Source of the DNA: Cyclobacterium lianum | GTDB lineage: Bacteria; Bacteroidota; Bacteroidia; Cytophagales; Cyclobacteriaceae | Assembly (NCBI RefSeq): GCF_900143075.1 | Contig: NZ_FRCY01000001.1 | Coordinates: 531,514 to 595,513 of the forward strand | Length of the DNA stretch: 64,000 nt | Direction of reading: 5' to 3' | In this document: piece by piece, positions 50,975 to 61,495 of the stretch | Layout: each line of letters starts with the position of its first letter | Numbering within the stretch: the stretch's first letter is position 1 | Made by a program: the position numbers and the translations under genes | Notes under the pieces: generated by a model | Seen by the model: only the letters and a program-made list of their open reading frames with translations | Databases searched by the model: none | Told to the model about the DNA's origin: nothing

Positions 50975-51959
50975 TGACAAGGGAATTTTTTGCCCGCAGG
51001 CAGGCATATATGTAGACCCCTGGAAACCTGTGGAGCGGGCTGTCATTACCCATGCCCATGCAGATCATGCCCGCTGGGGGATGAAACATTACCTGGCCCA
51101 TGAACAATCCAGGTCCATTTTAAAATATCGCCTGGGCGCAGATATAAACCTGGAAACCCTTCCTTACAACACAGCCATCCATATCAACGGAGTGAGACTT
51201 TCCCTTCATCCGGCAGGTCATATTCCGGGATCAGCACAGGTGCGACTGGAATACAAGGGTCAGGTGGCTGTCGTCAGCGGAGACTACAAGACCGAAGCGG
51301 ATGGGATCAGCAGTCCCTTTACTCCCATTTCCTGCCATGTATTTGTCTCCGAATGCACTTTTGGACTACCGATCTACCGGTGGGACAGGCAGGAGAGCAT
51401 CTTTGCCGGGCTGAATAAATGGTGGGCAGACAATGCTGCAGAAAACCGTTGCACGGTAGTATTTGCCTATTCCCTGGGGAAAGCCCAGCGCATTCTCAGA
51501 CACCTGGACCAGGACACAGGTCCGGTCTTTGTCCATGGATCGATATGGAATACCAACGCTGCCTTGGAGGCGGATGGGATTTTGCTGCCAGAGGTGAGGA
51601 AGGTAAGTCGGGAAATACCCAAGACGCAATACAAGAATGCCCTGGTACTGGCTCCGCCATCAGCAGCCGGGAGTCCCTGGATGAAGCAATTTGCGCCCTA
51701 TCGTACGGCCATTTGCTCGGGATGGATGAATGTCAGGGGTACCAGGAGGCGGAGGGCGGCAGATGCCGGTTTCGTATTGTCCGATCATGCCGACTGGGCG
51801 GGCCTGAATGGGGCCATAGCCGCTACCGGTGCTTCAAAGATTTACCTCACCCACGGCTTCAATGAGGCTTTTGCCAGACACCTGCGCGAACAGGGGCTGG
51901 AGGCACTCGTACTGGATACGCTGTTCGAAGGGGATGCGGCGGATGCCAGGGACGATTGA
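50961..51959 (+). CDS. Ligase-associated DNA exonuclease (metallo-beta-lactamase fold)
   Basis: 332 aa from a TTG start at 50961 ([20 protein letters not shown]); the family usually begins with this phrase. Metal-binding motif [42 protein letters not shown], then the beta-CASP-like part ending VLSDHADW and YLTHG. Family members cooperate with an ATP-dependent DNA ligase and a large DExH helicase usually encoded next to them. Neither is nearby here. It overlaps the HIT gene by 14 bases and guaA follows after 79 bases. Confidence 0.88.
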   Translation: MITLDDKGIFCPQAGIYVDPWKPVERAVITHAHADHARWGMKHYLAHEQSRSILKYRLGADINLETLPYNTAIHINGVRLSLHPAGHIPGSAQVRLEYKGQVAVVSGDYKTEADGISSPFTPISCHVFVSECTFGLPIYRWDRQESIFAGLNKWWADNAAENRCTVVFAYSLGKAQRILRHLDQDTGPVFVHGSIWNTNAALEADGILLPEVRKVSREIPKTQYKNALVLAPPSAAGSPWMKQFAPYRTAICSGWMNVRGTRRRRAADAGFVLSDHADWAGLNGAIAATGASKIYLTHGFNEAFARHLREQGLEALVLDTLFEGDAADARDD

Positions 51960-52038
51960 TCCGGGCTGCATCCCAAACAATCTTTTGAAAATTGGCGTTT
52001 TTATTTCGGGATTTGGGAGGGGCTGGTTAACTTTGCGC

Positions 52039-53568
52039 ATGGCCGAACAGATCTTAATTCTTGACTTTGGTTCCCAATACACCCAGCTTATTGCCAGGCG
52101 GGTCAGGGAACTGGATGTATATTGCGAAATTCATCCCTTCAATAAAATCCCCCCACTTTCTGCAGACATTAAAGGTGTTATCCTCTCCGGGAGCCCCTGT
52201 TCGGTGAGAGATGAAGGCGCTCCCGACCTGGATCTGGAAATGATCCGGGGCAAAATCCCTGTCCTGGCCGTATGCTATGGGGCCCAGTTGCTGGCCCAGA
52301 AATATGGGGGAAATGTGGCGCCTTCAGAGATCAGGGAGTATGGAAGGGCAAGTTTGTCTCACCTGGATACCCATATTGACTTGTTTAAGGAAATGACGCA
52401 TGGTTCGCAGGTGTGGATGTCACACGGGGATACCATCAAGGAGCTGCCTGAAGGCTTTGACATCATTGCCAGTACTCCCTCAGTAAGGATAGCAGCGTAT
52501 AAAGTCCAGGGGGAGGAAACCTACGGCATTCAGTTCCATCCCGAAGTAACTCATTCTACCGAGGGGAAAAACCTGCTCAGAAATTTTGTAGTCCAGATTT
52601 GTGGCTGCTCTCAGGACTGGACTTCTGATGTATTTATCGATATCACCGTAGATGAACTCAAAAAAACGATAGGTTCAGATCGGGTCGTCATGGGCCTTTC
52701 CGGAGGGGTAGATTCTTCCGTCGCGGCTACTTTGATCCACCGGGCTATCGGTGAGCAGCTTACCTGTGTGTTTGTGGATAACGGACTCTTGCGCAAGAAT
52801 GAATTTGCAGAGGTATTGGATTCCTATAAAGGGATGGGTCTGAATGTGATTGGCGTAGACGCCAGACAGAAGTTTTATGATGCCCTGGAGGGGATTTCCG
52901 ACCCGGAAGGCAAGCGCAAGGCCATCGGAAGAACATTTATCGAGATTTTTGACGAAGAGGCCCATAAAATTAAGGATGTAAAGTGGCTGGGGCAAGGCAC
53001 CATCTACCCCGATATCATTGAGTCGGTATCCGTCAATGGTCCCTCTGCTACAATCAAATCGCACCACAACGTTGGCGGCTTGCCCGATTTCATGAACCTA
53101 AAGGTGGTAGAACCCCTGAAAACCTTGTTTAAAGACGGAGTACGAGAGGTAGGAAAGGCGCTGGATATTCCGGATGCTATCATCGGCAGACATCCTTTCC
53201 CCGGCCCTGGTCTGGGGATCAGGATCCTGGGAGATATCACGCAGGACAAGGTCCAAACCCTTCAGGAAGTGGACCACATATTTATTCAAGGCCTGAAAGA
53301 TGCAGGGCTTTACGATCAGGTCTGGCAGGCAGGAGCCATTCTTCTGCCCATCCAATCAGTGGGCGTGATGGGCGACGAACGCACTTATGAGCGCGTTGTG
53401 GCCCTCAGGGCGGTATCTTCCGTAGACGGTATGACCGCAGATTGGATCCACCTTCCCTACGAATTTTTGGGGAAAATATCCAACGATATCATCAATAAAG
53501 TGAAGGGGGTAAACCGCGTGGTATACGATATCAGCTCCAAACCTCCTGCCACGATAGAATGGGAATAA
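52039..53568 (+). CDS. guaA: GMP synthase (glutamine-hydrolysing)
   Basis: 509 aa from the ATG at 52039 ([19 protein letters not shown]). The open frame extends 70 codons further upstream, but that part overlaps the exonuclease gene in another frame and has no family match. The glutaminase domain has Cys in [12 protein letters not shown] and His in [10 protein letters not shown]. The ATP-pyrophosphatase domain has the P-loop [14 protein letters not shown], and the dimerisation domain has [12 protein letters not shown]. It converts XMP to GMP. Confidence 0.96.
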   Translation: MAEQILILDFGSQYTQLIARRVRELDVYCEIHPFNKIPPLSADIKGVILSGSPCSVRDEGAPDLDLEMIRGKIPVLAVCYGAQLLAQKYGGNVAPSEIREYGRASLSHLDTHIDLFKEMTHGSQVWMSHGDTIKELPEGFDIIASTPSVRIAAYKVQGEETYGIQFHPEVTHSTEGKNLLRNFVVQICGCSQDWTSDVFIDITVDELKKTIGSDRVVMGLSGGVDSSVAATLIHRAIGEQLTCVFVDNGLLRKNEFAEVLDSYKGMGLNVIGVDARQKFYDALEGISDPEGKRKAIGRTFIEIFDEEAHKIKDVKWLGQGTIYPDIIESVSVNGPSATIKSHHNVGGLPDFMNLKVVEPLKTLFKDGVREVGKALDIPDAIIGRHPFPGPGLGIRILGDITQDKVQTLQEVDHIFIQGLKDAGLYDQVWQAGAILLPIQSVGVMGDERTYERVVALRAVSSVDGMTADWIHLPYEFLGKISNDIINKVKGVNRVVYDISSKPPATIEWE

Positions 53569-53865
53569 AAGCCATGCTGACCCTGATTCGAATATACGGA
53601 AAGGGTTTACGGCACCTTTCTTTCGGATTTCAACCCGATCTGAACTATCTTTAAGCCGGATGATACCTTTCGAGTCGTTTTAGCCCCTCACCATAGTAGA
53701 GAAACGTTTACACTGCAGTAGAATCAATCCGGAACTTACAAGGGGCAGGTTCAGTGATTGATTTCGAAATAGTCTTAGACCGTATCAGCCGGACTATGGT
53801 ATACTTAGCGTTAAAAAAAATAGGTATGAAATTTGACTATCCTAGCCTGTAAAAATCTGCCGACC

Positions 53866-55524
53866 ATGAAAATAATACTACCGATCATCTTTTTATTCAT
53901 CAGCCTTGGGGGTTTGTTCGCTCAGGAAGATATAGCCAGCTACGAACGCGCAAAGCGTCTCATTGAGGAAGGAGACCATGCATCTGCCATGGAGCTTTTG
54001 AGACCATACATGGATAGAGAGAGATACGGCGAGCTTGCAGATTTTGCGAGCTATCATTTTGCCCGTGCAGCTTATGGAAACAGACAGTTTGAACTGGCTA
54101 AAAATGCGAGTATGATGGTACTGGAGCAGAACAGCAACTGGGAAGGAGAGGATGAAGCCAGGTATTTGCTCGCACTTTCGCATTTTCAGTTGTCTGCACC
54201 CGGCGAGGCTCTCAAACAAATTGCGGCCATATCTGTTGAAGCCTTACGGCAAGAAGCCTATAAGGCTACCTATGAATTTTTGAAGGTGAGTTCATCAAGT
54301 GTGCTGGAAGCGCAATATAGACAGTACCCCGAAAATATGGGTCTGGTAATGGCGCTGAAAAGACTGCTGGAAACACAGGGAACTTTGTCCACGACTGAGC
54401 GGAACCTTTATGAGGAAGTACGAAGGAAAGCTTTTGATATTGCTGAAAGCGAATCGAATGCCGGGAAGGATCAGGTGCTGGATATCGCAGTAGTGCTTCC
54501 ATTCAATTACGATGGCGGATCGGGCACCGCTTCGCTTCAGGGAAATAATTTTGTCCTTCAGTTGTATCAGGGTATACAGCTTGCCCTGGATCAGGCCCGG
54601 GAAAAGGGTACAAGACTCAATTTTCAGGTATATGATACACAACGGAATACCGAAAAAGTCCGTGCCATACTAGCAGAGCCCTTTCTGAAAACCGCCGATA
54701 TTATATTGGGGCCGATCTATCCCGAGGAAACTGCCCTGGTGGCTGAGTTTGCAAACCTGTACCAGATCCCGCAGATCAACCCGCTCTCCAATATGGACGA
54801 AAATATCAAGGGTTCCAATTACTCTTATCTGTTCAGGCCCTCAGTGGAAGCCATTAGCCAGAAAGTCATTGATTATTGCAGGAGGTTCAATGGGAAAAGG
54901 ATTGCATTGGCCTATTCCGGAGCAAGCAGAGATGAGCAGCTCGCGCGCCTTTTTACAGAAATGGCGCGAAGGAACGGTTTGCAGATCAGCGAAAGCAGGA
55001 AAGTGAATAGCCAGGACATGCGTGGTTTTTTTGAGAATCTGGGATTGGGCAACAATGAAGAAGCAGAGGTGGACATGATGGTGGTCTTCTCTGACGACCC
55101 GAATGTGGCGGCTCCGGTTTTTGCCATGGTGGAAGCTATCGGTCCTGACCTGCCCATAATAGTCATGGAAAGCTGGTTGTATTTTAATTTTGCCAATTAT
55201 GAAATGATGGAAACCAGAAATTTCCACTTTGTAGGTAACAATACAGTAGATTTTAATAGACAAAACCTGACTGATTTCAGGGAGAGCTATCTGGATACTT
55301 ACCAGACCTACCCCAGTGCATTTGTGTACACTGGCTACGAACTCGGGGACTTCGTCAGTCGGGTGATAAACGGAGACCAGGGCTTTGATTTTCGTAAAAA
55401 TCTGGATCAGATGGGGTATCAACGTGGTGAGCTCACATTTGGATTTGATTTTTCCGGCAAAAGGTCCAACGATTACATTCCTATTCTTAGTTTGGAAGAA
55501 GGCGTATTGACTATAGAAGAATAA
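53866..55524 (+). CDS. LpoA-like periplasmic binding-fold protein with TPR N-domain
   Basis: 552 aa from the ATG at 53866, which opens a signal peptide ([19 protein letters not shown]). Residues ~25-190 are helical TPR-like repeats ([19 protein letters not shown]). Residues ~210-550 are a type I periplasmic-binding fold of the branched-chain amino-acid receptor/LpoA kind ([54 protein letters not shown]). TPR plus this fold is the layout of LpoA, which activates PBP1a from outside in gammaproteobacteria. A similar envelope role is inferred, but a plain ligand receptor is possible. The gene ends seven bases before hemL. Confidence 0.83.
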   Translation: MKIILPIIFLFISLGGLFAQEDIASYERAKRLIEEGDHASAMELLRPYMDRERYGELADFASYHFARAAYGNRQFELAKNASMMVLEQNSNWEGEDEARYLLALSHFQLSAPGEALKQIAAISVEALRQEAYKATYEFLKVSSSSVLEAQYRQYPENMGLVMALKRLLETQGTLSTTERNLYEEVRRKAFDIAESESNAGKDQVLDIAVVLPFNYDGGSGTASLQGNNFVLQLYQGIQLALDQAREKGTRLNFQVYDTQRNTEKVRAILAEPFLKTADIILGPIYPEETALVAEFANLYQIPQINPLSNMDENIKGSNYSYLFRPSVEAISQKVIDYCRRFNGKRIALAYSGASRDEQLARLFTEMARRNGLQISESRKVNSQDMRGFFENLGLGNNEEAEVDMMVVFSDDPNVAAPVFAMVEAIGPDLPIIVMESWLYFNFANYEMMETRNFHFVGNNTVDFNRQNLTDFRESYLDTYQTYPSAFVYTGYELGDFVSRVINGDQGFDFRKNLDQMGYQRGELTFGFDFSGKRSNDYIPILSLEEGVLTIEE

Positions 55525-55531
55525 TTCACTC

Positions 55532-56818
55532 ATGATTACAGAAAAAAGCAAGCAACTCTTCGAACAAGCCAAAAAATACATTCCCGGAGGGGTAAATTCT
55601 CCCGTAAGGGCTTTTAAGGCCGTAGGTGGGAAGCCTCTTTTTATTTCCAAAGCAGAGGGACCCTACATATTTGATGTGGATGGTAACCGGTATATTGAGC
55701 TGATCAATAGCTGGGGCCCCATGGTTCTGGGACACAATCATCCTGAAGTAAGGGAAGCGGTGGTCAAAGCCATGGAAAATGGTACTTCCTTCGGTGCCCC
55801 GACGGACATGGAGGTGGAGATAGCGGAATTGATCACAACCATGGTACCTTCTGTAGAGAAGGTGCGGATGGTCAATAGCGGTACGGAAGCCACCATGTCT
55901 GCCATAAGGGTGGCCAGGGGATATACCGGAAAGGACAAGTTTATCAAGTTCGAAGGCAATTATCATGGTCATGGCGACAGTTTTTTGATTGCTGCTGGTT
56001 CGGGTGCCATTACCATGGGAAACCCCGATTCACCGGGAGTCACCAGTGGTACGGCAAAGGACACACTTCTGGCCCCTTTCAATGATCTGGATAAGGTCAG
56101 GCTGTTGATGGAAGCCAATAAGGATGAGGTGGCAGCGATCATACTCGAGCCGGTAGCCGGCAACATGGGCTGCGTGTTACCGGAGCCGGGATTCTTAGAA
56201 GGATTGCGGAAAATCTGTGACGAGGAAGGCATCGTTTTGATTTTTGATGAGGTGATGACCGGCTTCAGGCTTTCCAAAGGAGGGGCCCAGGAAGTCCTGG
56301 GTGTAAGGCCTGATCTGACTACCATGGGCAAAATCATTGGTGGAGGCATGCCGGTGGGTGCTTACGGCGGCCGCAAGGAAATTATGGAATTTGTTTCCCC
56401 ACAGGGTCCGGTCTATCAGGCAGGAACCCTTTCCGGAAATCCGATTGCCATGGCGGCAGGTTTGGCCATGCTGCAGCACCTCAACAAAAATCCAGGAGTC
56501 TACAAACGCCTGGAGCAAACCGGTAAGACCCTCGTGGAAGGCATACAGGCTACCCTGAAGCGACTGGGCATGCCGTTCACTACAAATTCTATAGGGAGTA
56601 TGTACAGCCTGTTTTTTACGGATCGGAAAGTGAAAAATTTTCAGGATGCACAAACCTGCGATACCGCAATGTTTGGCAGGTATTTCAATGCCATGCTGAA
56701 TCGGGGCATTTACCTGGCACCATCGCAATACGAAAGTCTGTTTTTGTCCACCGCCCTGGAGCTTGAGCATTTGGATCGAATTCTGGAGGCCAATGAGGCG
56801 GCGCTTAAAACGATTTGA
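55532..56818 (+). CDS. hemL: Glutamate-1-semialdehyde 2,1-aminomutase
   Basis: 428 aa class III aminotransferase. [13 protein letters not shown] at the start, [26 protein letters not shown], the PLP-lysine region [18 protein letters not shown] and [13 protein letters not shown] are all family-typical. It makes 5-aminolevulinate, the first committed haem precursor, by the C5 route. It probably shares a transcript with the LpoA-like gene. Confidence 0.95.
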   Translation: MITEKSKQLFEQAKKYIPGGVNSPVRAFKAVGGKPLFISKAEGPYIFDVDGNRYIELINSWGPMVLGHNHPEVREAVVKAMENGTSFGAPTDMEVEIAELITTMVPSVEKVRMVNSGTEATMSAIRVARGYTGKDKFIKFEGNYHGHGDSFLIAAGSGAITMGNPDSPGVTSGTAKDTLLAPFNDLDKVRLLMEANKDEVAAIILEPVAGNMGCVLPEPGFLEGLRKICDEEGIVLIFDEVMTGFRLSKGGAQEVLGVRPDLTTMGKIIGGGMPVGAYGGRKEIMEFVSPQGPVYQAGTLSGNPIAMAAGLAMLQHLNKNPGVYKRLEQTGKTLVEGIQATLKRLGMPFTTNSIGSMYSLFFTDRKVKNFQDAQTCDTAMFGRYFNAMLNRGIYLAPSQYESLFLSTALELEHLDRILEANEAALKTI

Positions 56819-56936
56819 ATGTTACAAAACAAAACCGGGCAACGGGAATAATAGTTGCAGTTAAAAAATAAAGTCGTGGAGGTCGCGGTGAACATTCATT
56901 CTACCCTAATTTTGACTGAAAGCAATCGATAAACCT

Positions 56937-57839
56937 ATGACAAAAAAGCGATTATTATTTACCGGAGGATCCGGAAAGGCAGGAAAACACGTAGTTCCTT
57001 ACCTGCTCGATCAGGGATACCGGGTGATGAACGTTGACCTGAAACCCCTGGATCACCCCGGGGTGGATAACCTTATCGCCGACATTACCGATTCCGGGCA
57101 GATGTTCAATGCCATGAGCTCCTATGCCGGCCTTGATGAGCTGGAGCCCGGCAACGGCGTTCCGGAATTTGATGCGGTAGTGCATTTTGCCGCTGTACCC
57201 CGCATCCTGATCAATCCGGATAATGAGACCTTCCGGGTCAACACCATCGGTACCTATAACGTGATTGAAGCTGCGGTAAAAATGGGCATTCGAAAGATCA
57301 TCATCGCCTCCTCGGAAACCACCTATGGAGTTTGTTTTTCTGACGGTCCTACCGATCCACACTCCCTTCCACTCGAAGAAGATTATGATGTGAACCCAAT
57401 GGACAGCTATGGCCTGTCCAAAGTCGTCAATGAGAAAACGGCCCGCGCTTTTCAGCGACGTTCCGGTTTCGATATTTACGCGCTCCGGATTGGCAACGTG
57501 ATTGAGCCGCATGAATACCAGGAATTATTTCCCTACTATTTTAAACATCCCGAAGTGCGCCGCAGAAACGCCTTTTGCTATATTGACGCCCGTGACCTGG
57601 GGCAGATTGTGGACTTATGTGTGAAGAAAGATGGGTTGGGATACCAGGTATTCAATGCCGGTAATGACCACAACGGAGCAATTATTCCCAGCAAAGAATT
57701 GGCGGAACGGTTTTTTCCTGGAGTGGAGATTACCCGTGAATTGGGCGAACATGAGGCTTTGTTTTCCAATAAAAAAATCCGTGAAGTTTTGGGATTTAAA
57801 GAGCAACACAACTGGAGAAAATACGTGAAAGGAGAATAG
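56937..57839 (+). CDS. NAD-dependent epimerase/dehydratase (extended SDR)
   Basis: 300 aa. Rossmann motif LFTGGSGKAGKHVV, then VVHFAAVPR, a Ser-rich strand IIIASSETTYG and catalytic YGLSK (YxxxK) with the Ser nearby. Extended SDRs of this kind act on nucleotide sugars or uronates. The sequence does not identify the substrate. A TAATTTTG -7-like box lies 23 bases upstream (56907-56914). Single gene. Confidence 0.88.
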   Translation: MTKKRLLFTGGSGKAGKHVVPYLLDQGYRVMNVDLKPLDHPGVDNLIADITDSGQMFNAMSSYAGLDELEPGNGVPEFDAVVHFAAVPRILINPDNETFRVNTIGTYNVIEAAVKMGIRKIIIASSETTYGVCFSDGPTDPHSLPLEEDYDVNPMDSYGLSKVVNEKTARAFQRRSGFDIYALRIGNVIEPHEYQELFPYYFKHPEVRRRNAFCYIDARDLGQIVDLCVKKDGLGYQVFNAGNDHNGAIIPSKELAERFFPGVEITRELGEHEALFSNKKIREVLGFKEQHNWRKYVKGE

Positions 57840-57959
57840 GTTTGGATGAAAACTGACGAATATGGCGCCGCTTGTAGGAGAGCCCAATTCGCATTGCCAC
57901 TTACTTCCCAACCCCATTCATTCTATACGCTATTTTGTAAAAAACTTCAATCATCTACC

Positions 57960-58331
57960 ATGAAAAAAGCCAGAAATGTCATGCTGGGAATGGCACTAAT
58001 CTTCGGTCTGGGTTCATGCGGCGTCAATCAGGCCTGGGTGCTCAATCAAAATCAAAATAACACCCAGGTGAACCTGGGAAGCAATAATTTTCAGGTCCTT
58101 GGCCAGGTAAAGGGAGCGGCTGAGGTAGATTATATTCTTGTCTTCGGTGGAAAAAACCGAAGGAATTTGTTTAATGAAGCCTATTCGGCAATGATAGAGG
58201 AGGCGGAATTGAGCTCCGGATCACGGGCCCTTACCAATATACTTACAGAAGAACATGTGGGCGGTATTCCTCCGTTTTACTATAAGCGTACCATTACGGT
58301 AAGCGGTACTGTGGTAGAATTTACCAGGTAG
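57960..58331 (+). CDS. Small lipoprotein, DUF6567-like
   Basis: 123 aa from the ATG at 57960; the open frame begins 38 codons earlier without a signal. Lipobox GLGSCG with Cys about residue 20. The rest reads NFQVLGQVKGAAEVDYILVFGG, then NEAYSAMIEEAEL, SRALTNI and ITVSGTVVEF. I recall this pattern from a Bacteroidota lipoprotein family labelled DUF6567, but could not check. A periplasmic or membrane-anchored role is all that can be said. A clear terminator follows. Confidence 0.75.
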   Translation: MKKARNVMLGMALIFGLGSCGVNQAWVLNQNQNNTQVNLGSNNFQVLGQVKGAAEVDYILVFGGKNRRNLFNEAYSAMIEEAELSSGSRALTNILTEEHVGGIPPFYYKRTITVSGTVVEFTR

Positions 58332-58372
58332 GACATGTAGTAGTGACTGCAGGCTGTAGCAAAAGATTAGGG

Positions 58373-58408
58373 AGCACAGGAATAAAATGGTTTTCCTGTG
58401 CTTTTTTT
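58373..58408 (+). terminator. Intrinsic terminator of the small lipoprotein gene
   Basis: AGCACAGGAA/TTCCTGTGCT ten-base stem with a ten-base loop, then seven T residues. Confidence 0.88.
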
Positions 58409-58442
58409 ATGCCCGCTTGTCTCTCGCTTTCGGTTAATGCCC

Positions 58443-58450
58443 TATCTTTG
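58443..58450 (+). promoter_or_regulatory. Candidate -7 box for the cytochrome/FG-GAP gene
   Basis: TATCTTTG, identical to the greA -7 box, lies 100 bases before the gene. The nearest TTG (58417-58419) is 23 bases upstream, longer than the usual 19-21. Confidence 0.45.
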
Positions 58451-58550
58451 GTGCCGGGATTTTATGATTCAAATACAGCCATTCCGCCTGCACAATACAA
58501 GATCGCTTAAGGATAAAATTAATATTGATTATCCTGCGTCTGCAACCGAA

Positions 58551-60104
58551 ATGACTTTGGTTAAAGTGCTCCTGTTTCGTCTATCCGCTACCTTGTTCCT
58601 GCTGGGAGTATTTCAAAGCCATGTTGTTTGGGGCCAGGAGGAAGCACTGCTAAAGGGAGAGCGACTGGCCAAAATTTACTGTGGCAGTTGCCATATTTAT
58701 CCTTCCCCTTCTCTATTGCCAAATTCCATCTGGAAAGAAAAAGTTTTGCCCCAGATGGCAGCGCTGATGGGTGATCAGGCTGCTCAGGATAGTTTGGGGG
58801 TATGGGAAGAAAAGACTGCAGAAGAAATAGCGGTAGTAAAAAGAATGGGCGTGTATCCTGCTAAGCCCCTGATCAGCCCTTCGGATTTTCAGGCCATTGT
58901 AGATTTTTACCTTGCCGAAGCGCCACCAGCGCTTCCTGCGCAAGTGCCCAGGTCAGCTGTTGAAGCGCTCTCGGGCTTTACCGCCAAAACACTCTTTATT
59001 GAAGGTATCAAAAGTCCTAAAACCAGCCTGGTAGCAGTCAACGAGGAGCGTAGCGAACTGCTTATCTCGGATGCTGGCAGCAATCAATTGTACGCCATGG
59101 ATAAAAACGATGAGCTCTTTACACTTCCTGCTATCAGCAGTGCTGCGGTGCATTTTTCCAGGGAAGCAGCCAATCTGTATCATTTCATCACGATTGGCTC
59201 CATCTCACCAAGCGACCTTTCCCGGGGAGCATTGTACGAGATGGATTTGAATGCAGGTAGTTGGAATAGGAAGCTGGATCGGCTAGCCAGACCCGTATAC
59301 AGTACCTGGGCAGACCTGGATGGAGATGGAAGCCCGGAACTGCTGATCAGCAACTATGGGCACAATGGAGGGAACATTTCCATCTACCGGGATGGCGATT
59401 TTCAATCCGATCCGCTTACCCTTGGCGGTGCCGGGGCACGGAAAGTAGAAGTTGCTGACCTGAATCAGGACGGCAGGCCGGATATACTGGCACTCTTTTG
59501 CCAGGGAGACGAGCGCATATCCGTATTTTTCAATAAGGGTAATGGACAATTTGAAGCAGAGAAAATATTGCTCCGGTTTTCCCCGCTTATGGGCACCAGC
59601 TATTTTGAATTGCAGGATCTGAACGGAGACGGAGTATCGGATTTGCTGGTCAGCAATGGGGACAACTGGGATTATTCCAGTGTCTACAAACCTTACCATG
59701 GATTTCGAATCTATCTCAATACGGGCGACAGCCAATTTGAGGAAGCCTGGTTTTATCCCCAATACGGCGCTGCAAAAGTAATGGCCCTGGACTATGATGG
59801 AGATGGGGATCTGGATCTGGCCACCATCGCCTTCTATGATGAATTGGAAGATCCGAATGAGCAGTTCCTGTTGTTTGAAAACCGGGGAGACCTGATCTTT
59901 CAGCCCAGGATGATCCCGGAAGCTGCGGCCGGCAAATGGCTGACCATGGATGTGGGTGACCTTGACGGAGACGGAGATAGCGATATTGTGCTGGGATCCT
60001 ATGCCCACAATACCATGGAATACACCAAGTTGCTAATGAGAGGTCTGGAGGAAATACCCAGTGTGCTGATCCTGGAGAATAATACTTTGGACCGGACAAA
60101 ATGA
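58551..60104 (+). CDS. Secreted cytochrome c-like/FG-GAP beta-propeller protein
   Basis: 517 aa from the ATG at 58551, which opens a signal peptide (VLLFRLSATLFLLGVF); earlier in-frame starts reach 58398. Residues 44-48 are CGSCH, a c-type haem-binding site, in a short cytochrome-like domain (GERLAKIYCGSCHIYPSP). After about residue 140 come FG-GAP/VCBS repeats with calcium loops: DLDGDGSPE, DLNQDGRPD, DLNGDGVSD, DYDGDGDLD, DLDGDGDSD. The pairing suggests a periplasmic or surface electron-carrying or sugar-binding propeller. Such fusions occur in Bacteroidota and Planctomycetes next to carbohydrate genes, but no such genes are nearby. The TraB-like gene starts 12 bases later. Confidence 0.85.
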   Translation: MTLVKVLLFRLSATLFLLGVFQSHVVWGQEEALLKGERLAKIYCGSCHIYPSPSLLPNSIWKEKVLPQMAALMGDQAAQDSLGVWEEKTAEEIAVVKRMGVYPAKPLISPSDFQAIVDFYLAEAPPALPAQVPRSAVEALSGFTAKTLFIEGIKSPKTSLVAVNEERSELLISDAGSNQLYAMDKNDELFTLPAISSAAVHFSREAANLYHFITIGSISPSDLSRGALYEMDLNAGSWNRKLDRLARPVYSTWADLDGDGSPELLISNYGHNGGNISIYRDGDFQSDPLTLGGAGARKVEVADLNQDGRPDILALFCQGDERISVFFNKGNGQFEAEKILLRFSPLMGTSYFELQDLNGDGVSDLLVSNGDNWDYSSVYKPYHGFRIYLNTGDSQFEEAWFYPQYGAAKVMALDYDGDGDLDLATIAFYDELEDPNEQFLLFENRGDLIFQPRMIPEAAAGKWLTMDVGDLDGDGDSDIVLGSYAHNTMEYTKLLMRGLEEIPSVLILENNTLDRTK

Positions 60105-60116
60105 TCATCATCTGAT

Positions 60117-61016
60117 ATGGAACATACAATAAAAAGTATCCTCTATTTCTTATTTCCGTTAGTATGGCTCACGCTTCAGGTGGGGTCAGTACGAGGACAA
60201 ACCAGGATAAATTCTGGTCCCGTTAATACCATTTTATTCAAGGTGACTTCTTCAGAAAGCAATAATGTCTCCTACCTATTTGGAACACACCATGCATTTG
60301 GAAAGGAATTTTTCGACGCATTGACGAACGCAGGCAAAGCGCTGTCATCCAGTGAGGTATTGATCAAGGAAAACCTGAATATTCCAGGGAAAACTCCGGA
60401 AGATATCATCAATGCACGTACCGCGACTACCACCTGGAAAAAATACCTGGCAAAGGATGACCTGATGTACATCGAGGATCTCTTTGCCGACAGCCCTACA
60501 GATTTCAATAAAATGAGTCCCACCGAAATGCATGTTTTCCTCAACAGGCATTTTAAACAACAGATCTGTTTGAACAAAGCGCCTGAGGATACTTCTCTCT
60601 CGCTGGATGATTACATTGCTTCTCGGGCCGTAGAACAAGACATCGAACTTATTGGACTCGAATCTACAGCCGAGCAAATAGCGCTGATCAATAAGGATGT
60701 CGAGGGGATGCCCCGAAAAATTCACAGACGCAGGTTGTCCGCCATCATAGAAAAAATCAGAGCCAGGCATACCAGTGACTGTGAAGAGACTGATTGGTAT
60801 GCGCGGATGGAGGTAGACTACCAATTGCAGGCCCCTTGTACCAATGCGCTGATGTTGACAGACAGGAACAATAAATGGATGGAGAGAATTGGAGAATTAC
60901 TCAGCGAAAAGAATTGCTTCATCGCGGTCGGACTAAGTCATCTCATGTACAAATGCGGATTGATCAATCAGCTGAGCGCTCTTGGCTACACGGTTATACC
61001 CCTGTCGGTGAGGTGA
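60117..61016 (+). CDS. TraB/GumN family protein
   Basis: 299 aa with a signal peptide (about 1-28, ending VRGQ). The family hallmark VSYLFGTHHAFGKEF (GTxH) follows. Later come LIGLESTAEQIALI and near the C-terminus FIAVGLSHLMYKCGL, which matches the GAxHLxGxxGL motif of TraB/GumN/TIKI proteins. These are thought to be metal-dependent peptidases of the Tiki type, with Glu/His ligands. Most members have 'GAAHL'; here it is 'GLSHL'. Probably co-transcribed with the cytochrome/FG-GAP gene. Confidence 0.85.
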   Translation: MEHTIKSILYFLFPLVWLTLQVGSVRGQTRINSGPVNTILFKVTSSESNNVSYLFGTHHAFGKEFFDALTNAGKALSSSEVLIKENLNIPGKTPEDIINARTATTTWKKYLAKDDLMYIEDLFADSPTDFNKMSPTEMHVFLNRHFKQQICLNKAPEDTSLSLDDYIASRAVEQDIELIGLESTAEQIALINKDVEGMPRKIHRRRLSAIIEKIRARHTSDCEETDWYARMEVDYQLQAPCTNALMLTDRNNKWMERIGELLSEKNCFIAVGLSHLMYKCGLINQLSALGYTVIPLSVR

Positions 61017-61495
61017 ATATCAGAACGAGAATTCCAAAATATTGCAGCGGAGTTTACCGGATATGGGTGCCGGCCAGGAAAGTCAATTGATCGAGGAAGA
61101 TTGGCAGCACTGTTGTCTGGTACCGAACCAAAACCGCATACCGGTTTGTCCGGATTAACACACCATCACCCCAAAGCCACGACACACCCGGTGCGAAAAT
61201 TGAGGCCAGGCAGGGAAATGTCCGGGTAAACACTACCTGATCAGGGAAGTAGTAGGAATATAGATTTGTTTTTAAGCGATCGGGTTCCCGGCTAAAGAAA
61301 GGGGTCCATCAGTGGCATGTATACCTGCTAAAAGTCCTGAAAGGGACATCACAATTCCTGCGATTTGCGCCATGCAAACGGGGCAGCTCCAAAGCATATC
61401 CGGAAGTCAGGGGTCTCTTATAAAAAAAATATATAAATTAGGACCTGAAACCCCAATTTTTGACTCGCTGAATCCCGGATAAACGAAACTACAGG
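61017..61495. other. Intergenic region upstream of the AraC-type regulator
   Basis: 479 bases with no gene. A TAGATTTG (-7-like) lies at 61261-61268. An A/T run with AAAAAAAATATATAAATTAGG lies at 61420-61443. No strong hairpin seen. Confidence 0.45.

Noticed and set aside
51829-52038. 70-residue N-terminal extension of guaA
   Set aside because: Overlaps the exonuclease gene in another frame and has no match to GMP synthases, which start at [11 protein letters not shown].
59283-60008. 241-codon minus-strand ORF
   Set aside because: Antisense of the repeated DxDGDG calcium loops in the FG-GAP protein.
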